64,000 bases of DNA from Brachybacterium aquaticum (lineage in GTDB: Bacteria; Actinomycetota; Actinomycetes; Actinomycetales; Dermabacteraceae), in the NCBI RefSeq assembly GCF_014204755.1, contig NZ_JACHLZ010000001.1:2790001-2854000 (forward strand). The letters are read 5' to 3'. The notes under the pieces were generated by a model. The model was not told the origin of the DNA. It saw only the letters and a program-made list of their open reading frames with translations, and did not search any database. Positions 16,157 through 25,102 of this stretch are shown in pieces. Position 1 is the first letter of the stretch; each line of letters starts with the position of its first letter. Position numbers and translations under genes: made by a program.

Positions 16157-16965
16157 GCATCCAGCTGGTCTCCCGCCGTGGCCCGATCGGGAAGGGCTGG
16201 CACGCGGTGGCGCTGCGCGAGGCGGCCGAGCGCCTGCTGGGTGCGGGCCGTGCGAGCCGCGGCCGGGCCGACGCGCGCGCCGGACGGGTGCAGTGGTTCG
16301 AGGTCGAGGCGGGCGCGGCCCGCGCGGAGGTCGAGGACCCCGACGGCTCGCTCCATCAGGCGCGCTTCGAGCTGCCCGCCTACCGCGAGGGCGACCGGGC
16401 GGACTTCCTGCGCGTCGCCCGCGCGCACCCCGAGCTGCCGACACTGCTCGCCGGCGGCGAGTACCCCCAGCGGATCGAGGCGGAGCTCGCCCCCTCGGAG
16501 GTGTCCCTGCTGCCCCGCAGCGCCTCGGAGCTGTCCCACGACTGCTCCTGCCTGGACTGGCCCGGCCCCTGCCGGCACGTCTCGGCGCTGGTGTACGTGC
16601 TGGTCGAAGCGGTGGACACCCATCCGGTGCACCTGCTGACGATGCGCGGGCTGACGCTCGAGGACCTGGTGGCCCCGCCCGCTCCCCCGTCGGCCGCCGT
16701 CGGCGACGTGTCCGGCGCGGGATCGACCGACGGGACCTCTCCGGGCGACGGGCCGGGCGGCCCCGACGGAGGGTCGGCCGACGGGGACGCCTCCGCCGAT
16801 GAGTCGTCGGACGGGGAGTCCCCGACGGAGGGCGCCGCCCCGTCGGGCGCCCCGGGCCCCGCGCCCTACGACCCCCGCCACACGGATCCTGCGCGCCTCG
16901 CGGACGCGGTCGGCGAGGACATCGCACGGATCATCGCGGACTTCTACCACCAGGGCCGCAGCTGA
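16153..16965 (+). CDS. SWIM zinc-finger protein, partner of SNF2
   Basis: 270 residues. The SWIM motif CxCx(n)CxH is plain at residues 133-144: DCSCLDWPGPCRHVSALVYVL. The N-terminal part (GPIGKGWHAVALREAAERLL) is typical of the actinobacterial SWIM proteins encoded next to SNF2 helicases. From residue 176 a long Gly/Asp/Ser-rich segment (with palindrome-derived GSADGDASADES) leads to a short C-terminal helix. It is likely a DNA- or protein-binding accessory factor to the helicase. The start ATG 16153 overlaps the mini-ORF stop. Confidence 0.88.
   Translation: MSIQLVSRRGPIGKGWHAVALREAAERLLGAGRASRGRADARAGRVQWFEVEAGAARAEVEDPDGSLHQARFELPAYREGDRADFLRVARAHPELPTLLAGGEYPQRIEAELAPSEVSLLPRSASELSHDCSCLDWPGPCRHVSALVYVLVEAVDTHPVHLLTMRGLTLEDLVAPPAPPSAAVGDVSGAGSTDGTSPGDGPGGPDGGSADGDASADESSDGESPTEGAAPSGAPGPAPYDPRHTDPARLADAVGEDIARIIADFYHQGRS
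16773..16782. repeat. Dispersed palindrome core GTCGGCCGAC (site 4)
   Basis: Context GGGTCGGCCGACGGGG in the disordered segment of the SWIM protein (GSADGD), surrounded by degenerate copies from 16731 to 16830. Confidence 0.7.
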
Positions 16966-16968
16966 CCC

Positions 16969-17835
16969 TCAGCCCTGCGCACCCTCCTCGCGCGTCGCGC
17001 CGAGCAGGTGCCGCTCCTGCACCCAGGGCCGCTCGATGCCGGTGACCTCGTAGGCCTCGGCCTCGTCGAGGGTCTCCTTCTCCATGAGCGCCCGCACGAT
17101 GGCCACGTGCTTGTCGTGGTGGTCGCGGGGGCTGCCCTCCTGCGGATAGACCTGCACGGGGCCGACCTTCTCGGACATGCCTCACCGGCCCACCATCTGG
17201 CGGGCGATGTTCGTGGCGCTCTGCAGATCGGACTCGGCACCGGTGGTGGTCACGCCGTAGATCTCCTGCTCCGCGGCCATGCCGCCGAGGGCCCCGACGA
17301 GGCGGCCGCGCAGGTAGTCGTACTCGTAGCCGTACTTGTCCGTCTCCGGGGTGGAGAGGGTGACGCCGAGGGCGCGGCCGCGCGGGATGATCGAGATCTT
17401 GCGGACCGGGTCCGCGCCGGGGCGGAGCATCCCGGCCAGGGCGTGCCCGGCCTCGTGGTACGCGGTGCGCTCCTTCTCCTCGTCCGGCATGACCACCGCG
17501 CGCTCGGAGCCGAGCTGCACCTTCTCGAGCGCATCGGCGAAGTCCTTGCCCGTCACCGCGGTCTGCTCGCGCTTGGCGGCCAGCAGCGCCGCCTCGTTGG
17601 CGAGGTTCGCGAGGTCCGCGCCGGTCATCCCGGGCGTGGTCAGCGCGATCTGCTGCAGGTCGACGTCGGCGGCGAGCGGCTTGTCGCGGGTGTGGACCTT
17701 CAGGATCTGCTCGCGCCCGACGGCATCCGGTGCGGAGACGGTGATCTTGCGGTCGAAGCGGCCGGGGCGGGTCAGGGCATCGTCCCGCACGTCCGAACGG
17801 TTGGTCGCGGCGATCACGACGATCCCCTCGGTGCG
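16969..17835 (-). pseudogene. FtsH remnant: end of AAA domain plus protease domain, with TGA and deletions
   Basis: Decayed C-terminal part of the membrane protease FtsH. It begins inside the AAA domain (VVIAATNRSDVRDDALTRPG), so the membrane anchor, Walker A and Walker B are gone. The zinc-protease motif HEAGH (AYHEAGHALAGMLRPG) and TGAESDLQSATNIARQMVG are intact. A TGA at 17184-17182 replaces the Trp codon of the conserved MVGRWGMSEKVGPV. A deletion after QEGSPR then joins the protein's last helix (LMEKETLDEAEAYEVTGIE). Two stop-bounded pieces remain, 17182-17817 and 16969-17178. It is convergent with the SWIM gene and divergent from marR. Confidence 0.85.
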
Positions 17836-18018
17836 CCAGGGGAACGCGGGATCGTCGCCGTGGCCAGTGCCCGGGACGCCGGCGCCTCCAGCCCCAGAGG
17901 TGCCGCCGCCTGCGGGTCCGCGGCCGCTCGCGGCGGTCGGTCTGCCCGCGTCGGTCGGCGGCGGCCTCCCGACGGGGATCGGAGGTGGGGTCGGTCATCG
18001 GCGGGACTCCGTTCTGCG

Positions 18019-18489
18019 GTGGGCTCCGACAGCGACGGCCGCGTCGCCGAGGCGCTGATGGAGATGATGCGCTGGGCCAATCGCATGGACGTGCGCCGCG
18101 AGGTGTGGGTGCTCGAGGGCACGAAGCTCTCCCCCACCGAGCTCGGCCTCCTGGTCGCCCTCGAGGAGCACGGCCCCGTGCGCCTGACCGACCTCGCCGC
18201 CGGGCAGGGCGTGGACCGCTCCACTCTCAGCCCCCAGGTGCGCCGGCTCGAGAAGCTCGAGCTCGTCGCCCGCACCACCGATCCGCACGACGCCCGCTCC
18301 ACCCCGCTCGAGCTCACCGCGACCGGCCTCGCCGCCGTCGCCGAGCTGCGCGCCTCCGCGACCGCGCTGATCACCGAGCGCCTGACCGGCTGGACCGGCG
18401 CGGAGCGCACCGAGGCCGCGGTGATCCTCGAGCGCCTGGTCGCCTCGCTCGAGAACGAGGACCCCGGGCCGACCCCGTCGGCCGCCTGA
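18019..18489 (+). CDS. MarR-family transcriptional regulator
   Basis: 156-residue winged-helix regulator: KLSPTELGLLVALEEHGPVRLTDLAAGQGVDRSTLSPQVRRLEKLELV (quoted in part) is the MarR helix-turn-helix, followed by the wing TTDPHDARSTPLELTATG. The start is uncertain: GTG 18019 gives the family length, while ATG 18058 would trim 13 residues. The next gene (serine hydrolase) has its own promoter, so the regulated target is unknown. Its C-terminus ends in PTPSAA encoded by a half palindrome. Confidence 0.82.
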   Translation: MGSDSDGRVAEALMEMMRWANRMDVRREVWVLEGTKLSPTELGLLVALEEHGPVRLTDLAAGQGVDRSTLSPQVRRLEKLELVARTTDPHDARSTPLELTATGLAAVAELRASATALITERLTGWTGAERTEAAVILERLVASLENEDPGPTPSAA

Positions 18490-18590
18490 GCCGCCCGCGG
18501 CCACCCGAGTCGTCCCCGGCTACCTGGGTCGTCCATGGCGGTCCGTCCACAACCGGCCGGCCCTGCGCCGGGCGACCCGCCCGCGCCGTC

Positions 18591-18596
18591 TACAGT
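18591..18596 (+). promoter_or_regulatory. -10 box TACAGT for the leaderless serine hydrolase gene
   Basis: TACAGT ends 7 bp before ATG 18604. Confidence 0.55.
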
Positions 18597-18603
18597 GGCG
18601 GGC

Positions 18604-20175
18604 ATGCCGAACGTCCCCCTGACCTCCGCCCCCGCCGTTCCCGCCGAGGCGGTCGCCGCCATCGCGGCCCTCGCCGAGAACGCCGTCGCCGAGCACCGCA
18701 CGGCCGGGGTGACCTGGGCGATCATCGGCGGCCACGCGCACTCCGAGGCGATCCTCGCCCACGGCTCCGCCGGACACCGCGAGCTCGACGCCGGCCGTCC
18801 CGCTGCCGGCTCCTCCCCCATGGACCGCGGGACCATCTCCCGGATCGCGTCGATGACCAAGTCCTTCACCGCCGCGACCGTGCTCGCGCTGCGCGACGAA
18901 GGCCGGCTGAGCCTGGACGACCCGGTCTCCCGCCACGTCCCCGAGGCGGCGGGCGCCTTCACGCTCGAGGCCGACGACCGCGAGCCCACACTGCGCCGTC
19001 TGCTGACGATGGACGCGGGCCTGGTCACCGACAATCCCTGGGGCGACCGGCAGGAGGCGATGACCCGCGAGGAGTTCGCGGCGACGCTGCGCGACGGGCT
19101 CGGCCGGGTGCACCGCCCGGGCGCGGGCTTCGAGTACTCCAACACCGGCTTCGCGCTGCTGGGCCGGGTGATCGACGAGGTCACCGGGAGCAGCTTCATG
19201 GACGAGATCCGCCGCCGCTTCCTCGCGCCGCTCGGGATGGACAGCACCGGCTGGTCGGCGGGCGAGATCGACACGTCGCGCCTGGCGACCGGGCACCGCG
19301 TCGCGGACCGCGAGGACTCGACCCGGTTCGAGCCGGTGCCGCTGGACTCCCCCGGCGTGTACGGGGCGATGGCCGGGCTGTTCTCGACGGTCGACGACCT
19401 CGCCGCCTGGGTGCGGTTCCTCGCCGCGGCCTACGCGCCGGAAGCGGCGGACCGTCCCGCAGGACCGCTCGCCACCGCGTCCCGGCGCGAGATGCAGCAG
19501 CTGCACCGCCACCAGGCCCTCGCCCCGCTGCCGGTCGATCCCGCGACCGGTCTCTCCCCCGGCTTCGACCGCATCCGCGGCTACGGCTACGGCTTGGTGA
19601 TCGAGCAGTTCCCCGACCTCGGCGAGGTCGTCTCCCACTCCGGCGGCTACCCCGGCTACGGCTCGTTCATGGTGTGGCACCGCGACTCGGGCGTGGGCGT
19701 GGTGGCGCTGGCGAACTCGAAGTACGCCCCCGCCACCGTCCTGTCGATGCAGGCGCTGCGGATCCTGCGTGCGAAGGCGCCCGGGCTGCTGGCGCGCAGG
19801 CCGCTGCGGCCCGCGCCCCGCACTCTCGAGGCGGCCGGTGCCGCCCTGGAGTGGCTGCGCGGCGGGGACGACGCCGTGGCCGACGCCTGGTTCGCCGACA
19901 ACATGGACCTGGACATCTCGCGCGAGGAGCGGCGACGCCGCCTCACCTCCGCGCTCGCCACGGCGGGCCTGGACGGGGGCCAGCTGGAGTCGCTGCGCGT
20001 GGCGGACGCCTATGTGCTCAGCGGTGCGCGGCTGCGCTGGACGCTGCCGGGGAAGGCCGGGGCTGCGGAGCATGCGGCCGCGGAGGGTTCTGCCTCGCCG
20101 TCGGTGCATGTGGAGCTGCTGATGGATCCTCGGCGGCAGGCGCTGATCCAGGCCCTGGACGTCGTCGCCCGCTGA
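18604..20175 (+). CDS. Class C beta-lactamase/esterase-family serine hydrolase
   Basis: 523 residues with the penicillin-binding fold: SxxK nucleophile in RIASMTKSFTAAT, YSN-type motif in FEYSNTGFALLG, and HSGGYPG in place of KTG, as in family VIII esterases and EstB-like enzymes. No signal peptide is evident, so it is probably cytoplasmic and acts on an ester or D-peptide, not a secreted beta-lactamase. About 150 extra residues at the C-terminus form an all-helical plus beta extension (TLEAAGAALEWLRGG onward). The start is supported by the -10 box 7 bp upstream. Confidence 0.88.
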   Translation: MPNVPLTSAPAVPAEAVAAIAALAENAVAEHRTAGVTWAIIGGHAHSEAILAHGSAGHRELDAGRPAAGSSPMDRGTISRIASMTKSFTAATVLALRDEGRLSLDDPVSRHVPEAAGAFTLEADDREPTLRRLLTMDAGLVTDNPWGDRQEAMTREEFAATLRDGLGRVHRPGAGFEYSNTGFALLGRVIDEVTGSSFMDEIRRRFLAPLGMDSTGWSAGEIDTSRLATGHRVADREDSTRFEPVPLDSPGVYGAMAGLFSTVDDLAAWVRFLAAAYAPEAADRPAGPLATASRREMQQLHRHQALAPLPVDPATGLSPGFDRIRGYGYGLVIEQFPDLGEVVSHSGGYPGYGSFMVWHRDSGVGVVALANSKYAPATVLSMQALRILRAKAPGLLARRPLRPAPRTLEAAGAALEWLRGGDDAVADAWFADNMDLDISREERRRRLTSALATAGLDGGQLESLRVADAYVLSGARLRWTLPGKAGAAEHAAAEGSASPSVHVELLMDPRRQALIQALDVVAR

Positions 20176-20220
20176 GCGGGCGGGCGGGGTTCAGGAGGCG
20201 GGCGCGGGCCCGTCGGCCGA

Positions 20221-21573
20221 TCAGATGGCGGCGGGCCCGTCGGCCGACGGGATCTCGCCCGTGGGAGCGATGTCCCCCGTCGGCGCGATGTCGCCGAGCG
20301 CGAAGGAATCGTGCGCGGAGGAGTCGAGCGCGCCGAGCGCGGAGGTGTCGCCGTTGAAGACCATGAGCAGCACCACCGCGACGATCACGCCGAGCACGAG
20401 GGCCGCGCCGACGCCGAGACCGACCGCGATCATCGTGCTGCGGTCGGTGCCACGCTGCTGACCGGTGGCGGTGGCGGTGCCCGTCGCGGTGAAGGTCTGC
20501 GGGGTGGTGTGCGCGCTGGTGCGCTGTCCCTGCGGGCCCCCGCCGCCGTGCTGACCGGGCGGGACCGGTCCGCCGTGGGCCCACCGCTGGCCGGTCTGCG
20601 GGGACGGGGCCACGGTCGGGGACCCGGCGGTGAAGCCCTGCTGCACCTGCCCGGCGCGGATCGCCTCGAGCGAGGACGGCGCGACCAGGGGCGCGGGGCG
20701 CTCGGGCCGCTTCACGCCCGGGGCGTTCGGAGGCAGGGGGTCCAGGGTGTCCTGGAAGTCGAGCGGGGAGCCGTCGGCGAAGGTAAGCGGGTAGCCCTGC
20801 GGGACGCGGGGCAGGTCGCGGCGCACCGTGTCGGCGTCCTGGTAGCGGTCCTCCGGCTGGGCGGCGACGAGGCGGCGGATCACGGCGGAGAGCTTCGGCG
20901 TCACCCCGCGCAGGTGCTGGCTGAGCTCGTCGGGACGGAATGCGCCGTCGTGCAGCTTGATCGGCCCGTTCAGCGCCACGAGCGCCACCACCCCGGCGGC
21001 GTAGAGGTCGTGGGAGGGGGTGGGCTCGGCCATGGCGAACAGCTCCGGGGCCATGTAGCCGGGGGTGCCGTTGACCATGCCGACGTGGGTGAAGCGCACG
21101 TCCGTCTCGTGCACGGCGATACCGAAATCAGCCAGGCGGGAGACCGGATGAGCGCGCCCGCGCGGCTCGAACATGATGTTCGCGGGCTTCACGTCGCGGT
21201 GGATCCAGCCCTCCGAGTGCACGTGCGAGAGCCCGTCCAGCAGCTGGTCGAGGATGACCACGACCGCAGGCTCGGAGAGCTTGCCCCTCTTCTTCACCGC
21301 CGACTCGAGGGTGCCGCCGGAGACCAGCGGCATCGCGATCACGACGTGCTCGTCCTCGGCGCCCCAGCCGTAGGGGGTGAGCAGATGCGGATGGTCGAAG
21401 CTGACGCCCTTCTCGCGCACGAAGCGCATGAGGTCGGCCGAGTCGCGCTGGCGCAGGACCTTCGCCGCGCAGAGCTCCTTGGTCTTGGAGTCCCAGGCGC
21501 GCCAGACGGAGCCCGAACCGCCCTTTGCGATCAGGTCGATGAGCGCGAAGCGCCCGACAATAACGTCAGCCAT
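20221..21573 (-). CDS. Membrane-anchored serine/threonine protein kinase
   Basis: 450 residues. The N-terminal kinase domain has IAKGGSGSVWRAWD (glycine loop), the catalytic lysine in CAAKVLR, HRDVKPAN, DFG in LADFGIAVHET and APE in GYMAPELF. A Pro/Gln-rich linker follows. A single membrane segment (about 385-408, AVGLGVGAALVLGVIVAVVL) then leads to a short outside tail that repeats GDIAPTGDIAPTGEIPSADG, part of it encoded by a full dispersed palindrome. No PASTA repeats are present, so it is not PknB. It may signal to the PP2C-like protein at 10.5-11.2 kb. A TATGCT box sits 8 bp before the ATG. Confidence 0.92.
   Translation of the reverse strand: MADVIVGRFALIDLIAKGGSGSVWRAWDSKTKELCAAKVLRQRDSADLMRFVREKGVSFDHPHLLTPYGWGAEDEHVVIAMPLVSGGTLESAVKKRGKLSEPAVVVILDQLLDGLSHVHSEGWIHRDVKPANIMFEPRGRAHPVSRLADFGIAVHETDVRFTHVGMVNGTPGYMAPELFAMAEPTPSHDLYAAGVVALVALNGPIKLHDGAFRPDELSQHLRGVTPKLSAVIRRLVAAQPEDRYQDADTVRRDLPRVPQGYPLTFADGSPLDFQDTLDPLPPNAPGVKRPERPAPLVAPSSLEAIRAGQVQQGFTAGSPTVAPSPQTGQRWAHGGPVPPGQHGGGGPQGQRTSAHTTPQTFTATGTATATGQQRGTDRSTMIAVGLGVGAALVLGVIVAVVLLMVFNGDTSALGALDSSAHDSFALGDIAPTGDIAPTGEIPSADGPAAI
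20236..20251. repeat. Dispersed palindrome, full CCCGTCGGCCGACGGG (site 5)
   Basis: A perfect 16-mer in the last codons of the Ser/Thr kinase gene (IPSADGP); a half copy at 20211-20222 spans its stop codon. Confidence 0.85.
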
Positions 21574-21606
21574 GATTTCTCAGCATATCGTCAGGCCCGC
21601 GCACGG

Positions 21607-21664
21607 CGGCATGGCACGTCGGCATGGCACCGCGTGATGGCACGGCGGCATGGCACCGCGTGAT
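21607..21664. repeat. Direct repeats between divergent kinase and membrane-protein genes
   Basis: CGGCATGGCACCGCGTGAT occurs at 21620-21638 and 21646-21664 (26-bp period), with a partial copy at 21607-21617. They lie in the shared upstream region, just before a TATGCT -10 box (21675-21680) for the rightward gene, so they could be regulator sites. Confidence 0.65.
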
Positions 21665-21744
21665 CGCGCGCCGCTATGCTGACGGGGATCCCTGCCCCGC
21701 GGTGCTTGTCCCGGGGCCCGTGCGACGCGACCTGAGGGGGGCTC

Positions 21745-22089
21745 ATGGGCGATCGCCTCACCGCAGACGTGCTGCGCGCCGATTCTCTGCTCGCCGATTC
21801 TCTGCTCGCCGCACCTCCGTTCGCCGGCACCGCCCCGTTCGAGGGCGACGGTTTCTGGGATCCCGTCCCCGCGAGCTGGCCCCTCATGGCGATCCTGCTG
21901 GCCGTGTGCCTGCTGCTGACCATCGCGTTCGTGGTGTGGCTCGTGCTCCAGCCCGAGGAGCCCGACGTGGACACCACCCCGCTGGTCGACAAGGCCACCC
22001 GGCACGACCGCGAGGACGCCGCTCTGGTGCGCCGCCGCATGGACGCGGATGCGGGCCGGGCCGATCTCTCGGACCCGCAGCTGCGCTGA
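21745..22089 (+). CDS. Small single-span membrane protein, unknown function
   Basis: 114 residues: an N-terminal segment containing the internal repeat DSLLADSLLA (a tandem duplication of 15 bp in the DNA), one membrane helix (about 47-68, PLMAILLAVCLLLTIAFVVW) and a charged cytoplasmic-type tail. GAGGGG stands 6 bases before ATG 21745, and a TATGCT -10 box lies at 21675-21680. I do not recognise a family. Confidence 0.65.
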   Translation: MGDRLTADVLRADSLLADSLLAAPPFAGTAPFEGDGFWDPVPASWPLMAILLAVCLLLTIAFVVWLVLQPEEPDVDTTPLVDKATRHDREDAALVRRRMDADAGRADLSDPQLR

Positions 22090-22233
22090 CCGCCCCGCCG
22101 GTCCTCCCGCACCTCTGCCCCGCACCCCGTCTGTTCACCTCACGGTGGCCGGACGCTCACCCCGCCCACGCACCCCGTCCAGCCGCACTCCCTACGGTGC
22201 GGGGACCGAAGCCGTGTCCGAGGAGGGGGTGCC

Positions 22234-23508
22234 ATGAGACCGGGTCGCACGCTGCTGCTCGCCGTCGACGGGCTGGACGAGCACGACGCCCGCACGTTCC
22301 TGCACGAGGACGGCGCCCGGTCCCATCCGCTGCTCTCCCGCGCTGCGATCGACGGTGCCATTCCCCTGCGGATCGGCTCGGGCGGTCCCTCCGAGCCGGC
22401 GCCGGCACTGGCGAGCCTGGTCACCGGCGCGTCCGTCGCCCACACCGGCGTCGCCACCGAGGCACCGTTCGTGCCCGAGCGTCCCGAGAGCCGCTCCACC
22501 TGGTACGCCCGCTCGATCACGACCTCGACCCTGTTCGACGAGGTCCGCGACGCCGGCGGCGTCACCGCCGCGCTGCAGTGGCCGGCCACCGCCGGGGCGG
22601 ACATCGCGCTGTGCCTGCCGCTGGTCGAGGACCTGCGCCACTACCGCAACCGCTGGGACATGGCCGAGCGCACCAGCTCCCCGCGCATGGTCGCCGAACA
22701 TCTGGCGCCGCGCCGCGACCTGGGGGTGCAGCTCAGCCAGGTCCCGCCGGACGACCTGGTCGCCGAGGTGGCGTGCGAGGCCCTGACCCGGGGCCGGGTC
22801 GATCTGCTGGCCGTGCGGCTGACGGGCCTGGGCCTGGTGCGCCGCACCGCAGGACTCGGCACCACCGCTGCGGAGCATGCACTGTTCGACGTCGCCGAGG
22901 CGATGCAGCAGATCCTCACCGCCTTCGCCCCGACGGACCGCGACCGGGTGGTGCTGGTCCCGGGGCGTCCGCTCGTGCCCGCCGCGCTGCTCGTGCACCC
23001 CAACGCCACCCTCGCCGCCGCGGGTCTCGTGCACACCGAGGGCACGAGGACCACTGATTTCCGGGCCCTCGTGTGGCCGGACGGTCCCCGAGGGGTGGCG
23101 CACGTGGGCCGCACGGAGCCGGAGTCGCTGCGCCAGGAAGTCCTCGGCGCCCTCGCCGAGATCGCGGCGCACACCCGGCTGCGCCTGCGCCCGGTGGACG
23201 ACGGGGTCGGGGCCACCGACGCGACCGACGTGATCGCGGTGCTCGAGGGCACCCCGGGCACGGTGTTCGGGCTGTCGGCGACGCATCGCCCGCTGGTGGA
23301 CGGCGAGGATCCGTACTACGCGGGTCCGCGCGCGGTGAGCGATCCGTCGGCGCCCTCGACCGCGCTCGCCCGGGGGCCGGGCCTGCCGGACGTGCCGATG
23401 GAGGGGTCCTGGGCGGATCTCGGCGTCACCCTCGCCGGAGCGCTCGGAGTGCACCTGCCGGGCGCGACGGCGGCGGGGATGTGCCCCGCCTCAGCACCGC
23501 TCGTGTGA
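22234..23508 (+). CDS. Type I phosphodiesterase/nucleotide pyrophosphatase-like protein
   Basis: 424 residues with the alkaline-phosphatase-like layout: LLLAVDGLDEHDARTFL at the N-terminus where the first metal-ligand aspartate sits, PALASLVTGASVAHTG where the nucleophile Ser/Thr is expected, and a late ATHRPLVDGEDPYYAGP near the His ligand. Overall it matches the alkaline phosphatase family of short actinobacterial proteins, but several metal ligands are not obvious, so activity is uncertain. GGAGGGGG precedes ATG 22234. The gene's last 17 bp are duplicated directly after its stop. Confidence 0.6.
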   Translation: MRPGRTLLLAVDGLDEHDARTFLHEDGARSHPLLSRAAIDGAIPLRIGSGGPSEPAPALASLVTGASVAHTGVATEAPFVPERPESRSTWYARSITTSTLFDEVRDAGGVTAALQWPATAGADIALCLPLVEDLRHYRNRWDMAERTSSPRMVAEHLAPRRDLGVQLSQVPPDDLVAEVACEALTRGRVDLLAVRLTGLGLVRRTAGLGTTAAEHALFDVAEAMQQILTAFAPTDRDRVVLVPGRPLVPAALLVHPNATLAAAGLVHTEGTRTTDFRALVWPDGPRGVAHVGRTEPESLRQEVLGALAEIAAHTRLRLRPVDDGVGATDATDVIAVLEGTPGTVFGLSATHRPLVDGEDPYYAGPRAVSDPSAPSTALARGPGLPDVPMEGSWADLGVTLAGALGVHLPGATAAGMCPASAPLV

Positions 23509-23525
23509 CAGCACCGCTCGTGTGA
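23492..23525 (+). repeat. 17-bp tandem duplication across a stop codon
   Basis: CAGCACCGCTCGTGTGA occurs at 23492-23508 (ending the phosphodiesterase-like gene) and again at 23509-23525. Confidence 0.8.
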
Positions 23526-23538
23526 CTGCGTCGCGGGT

Positions 23539-24108
23539 CTAGCCGCGGGCTCGGCGCCACCGCTCGCGCACGGCCTTCAGCGCACGCTCGAGCACTCCCG
23601 GCTCCGGGCCGGCCATGCGATCGCGCAGATCCTCGAGCGTCGGAGCGTGGTGGCGGATGTGGTGCTCGCCGTCGTGCAGCGCGTCCGGGGAGGCGCCGCC
23701 CTCGACGTCCTGCGGGGAGACGTCCACGTCGAAGCCGAGCAGGACGACCCGTCGGCTGTCCGCATCGAGCACCACGCTGAGCGAGTCGATCTTCTCGCCC
23801 CGGTCGGCGGCGACCTCGGCGCGCAGGCGGGAGATCGCCGCGTCCAGCCGGGTGGACGCGCCGACGTCGGCGCGCACCGCGTCCCGCATCGACATGGACA
23901 CGAGGTTCCCGCCCACGTCCACGATCGCGTCGATCTCCTCGTGGATCCCCGCCTCGCGGCCGTCCTCGTGGAGGGTCAGCTGCTGGAGGACGAGGCGCAG
24001 GGCGCCAGTGGCCGCGAACTCGACCAGCACGTCGCGGATCTCCGCGACGGCCTTCGGGCTGCTGCTCCAGGGCTCGTACCCGCCGACCTTTCGGTCACCT
24101 CGACTCAT
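23539..24108 (-). CDS. Hypothetical protein, 189 residues
   Basis: No family recognised. It is soluble and alpha/beta-like, with alternating strands and helices (LRLVLQQLTLHEDGREAG, DAIVDVGGNLVSMSMR, VVLDADSRRVVLLGFDVDV), a His-rich patch (DGEHHIRHHAPT) and a basic C-terminal helix (ALKAVRERWRRARG). Codon use matches the neighbours. It is convergent with the phosphodiesterase-like gene and 51 bp downstream of the esterase, in the same direction, so possibly co-transcribed with it. Confidence 0.6.
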   Translation of the reverse strand: MSRGDRKVGGYEPWSSSPKAVAEIRDVLVEFAATGALRLVLQQLTLHEDGREAGIHEEIDAIVDVGGNLVSMSMRDAVRADVGASTRLDAAISRLRAEVAADRGEKIDSLSVVLDADSRRVVLLGFDVDVSPQDVEGGASPDALHDGEHHIRHHAPTLEDLRDRMAGPEPGVLERALKAVRERWRRARG

Positions 24109-24159
24109 GGCGCACAGAGTAGCGCCCCTACCAGGGAGTGCAGTCTCCGACGGTCCCGG

Positions 24160-24999
24160 TCAGTGACCGCCGTGGTGCCCGCCTGGCACGGGGGTGGTCT
24201 TGATCCCGAGCGCTGCGCGGACCGCGGCGATCTGGAAGCGGCGCGCCTCCTGGGAGTCCGCGCCCTGACCGGCGACGCCGACCTGATGGCCACCGCTCGG
24301 GATCTCCAGGACATGGTGCTCGACGCCCGCGCCGTCGAGCGCCTCGACGAGCCGTCGACCGTCGTGGACCAGCGAGTCCTTCCCGCCGAGGACCAGGTGC
24401 ACGGGCGGCAGGCCGTGCAGGTCGCCGTGGACGGGGCTGAGCCGCGGCTCGGTGCGCGGCACGCCGCCGGCGTAGACCCGGGCGGCGATGCGCAGCTGCT
24501 CCTCGCCGTGGTCGTCACGGGACAGATCGCTCCAGGGCGTCTCCAGCAGCAGCGCGGCCGGGGCGCCGGAGCCGGTGTGGGCGAGGGTCTGGGCGACGGC
24601 GAGCGCGAGCCCGCCGCCGGCGCTGTCACCGGAGAGCACCCAGGCGCCGGGGCGCAGCACGTCGGTGGCGAGCATGTCGTCCACGGCGTGGAGCACGTCC
24701 TCGACCGCGGCCGGGTAGCGGTGGCGCGGGGCGAGGCGGTAGTGGATCATCGCGCCGGCCACGCGGGAGCGGCGGGAGACCTCCTCGAGCCAGTCCCAGG
24801 TCTGCGGCGTCTCGCCCTGGACGTAGGCACCGCCGTGGAGGTGGACGATCGCCCCGGAGCCGGCGAGCTCCTGGTCGATCCAGGTGACGGGCACGTGCGC
24901 GTGCCGCACGCGCGTGACGCGCGCGGGGTCGGCGACGGCGCGGGGCGGGGTGGAGGGCCGCTGGGAGGCCAGGATGCGCAGGCTGCGGACGAGGCTCAT
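24160..24999 (-). CDS. Alpha/beta hydrolase (hormone-sensitive-lipase-type esterase)
   Basis: 279 residues. The oxyanion-hole motif HGG (AIVHLHGGAYVQG), nucleophile elbow GDSAGG (VLSGDSAGGGLALAVAQ), catalytic Asp in LVLGGKDSLVHDG and His in IPSGGHQVGV place it in the HSL/acetyl-esterase family. It is cytoplasmic, with no signal peptide. The C-terminus ends in GGHHGGH, an unusual natural His-rich tail. Substrate unknown. Confidence 0.9.
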   Translation of the reverse strand: MSLVRSLRILASQRPSTPPRAVADPARVTRVRHAHVPVTWIDQELAGSGAIVHLHGGAYVQGETPQTWDWLEEVSRRSRVAGAMIHYRLAPRHRYPAAVEDVLHAVDDMLATDVLRPGAWVLSGDSAGGGLALAVAQTLAHTGSGAPAALLLETPWSDLSRDDHGEEQLRIAARVYAGGVPRTEPRLSPVHGDLHGLPPVHLVLGGKDSLVHDGRRLVEALDGAGVEHHVLEIPSGGHQVGVAGQGADSQEARRFQIAAVRAALGIKTTPVPGGHHGGH

Positions 25000-25102
25000 G
25001 GGGGCATCCTCCCATGGACTCCGCGCTCGCGCGGGCGCCCGCGAGGAGCGGCCGACGGGACGGACCGGCCGGTCCGGGTCAGCCCGTCAGCGGGTCAGGC
25101 GG

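Noticed and set aside
13161-16160. 999-residue open frame on the minus strand opposite the SNF2 gene
   Set aside because: High-GC antisense shadow: no domain, composition rich in Arg/His/Gly/Gln, and the plus strand encodes a complete SNF2 protein.
16969-17817. Functional short FtsH-like protease
   Set aside because: No membrane segment, no Walker A/B, an in-frame TGA in a conserved Trp codon and a deleted C-terminal region.
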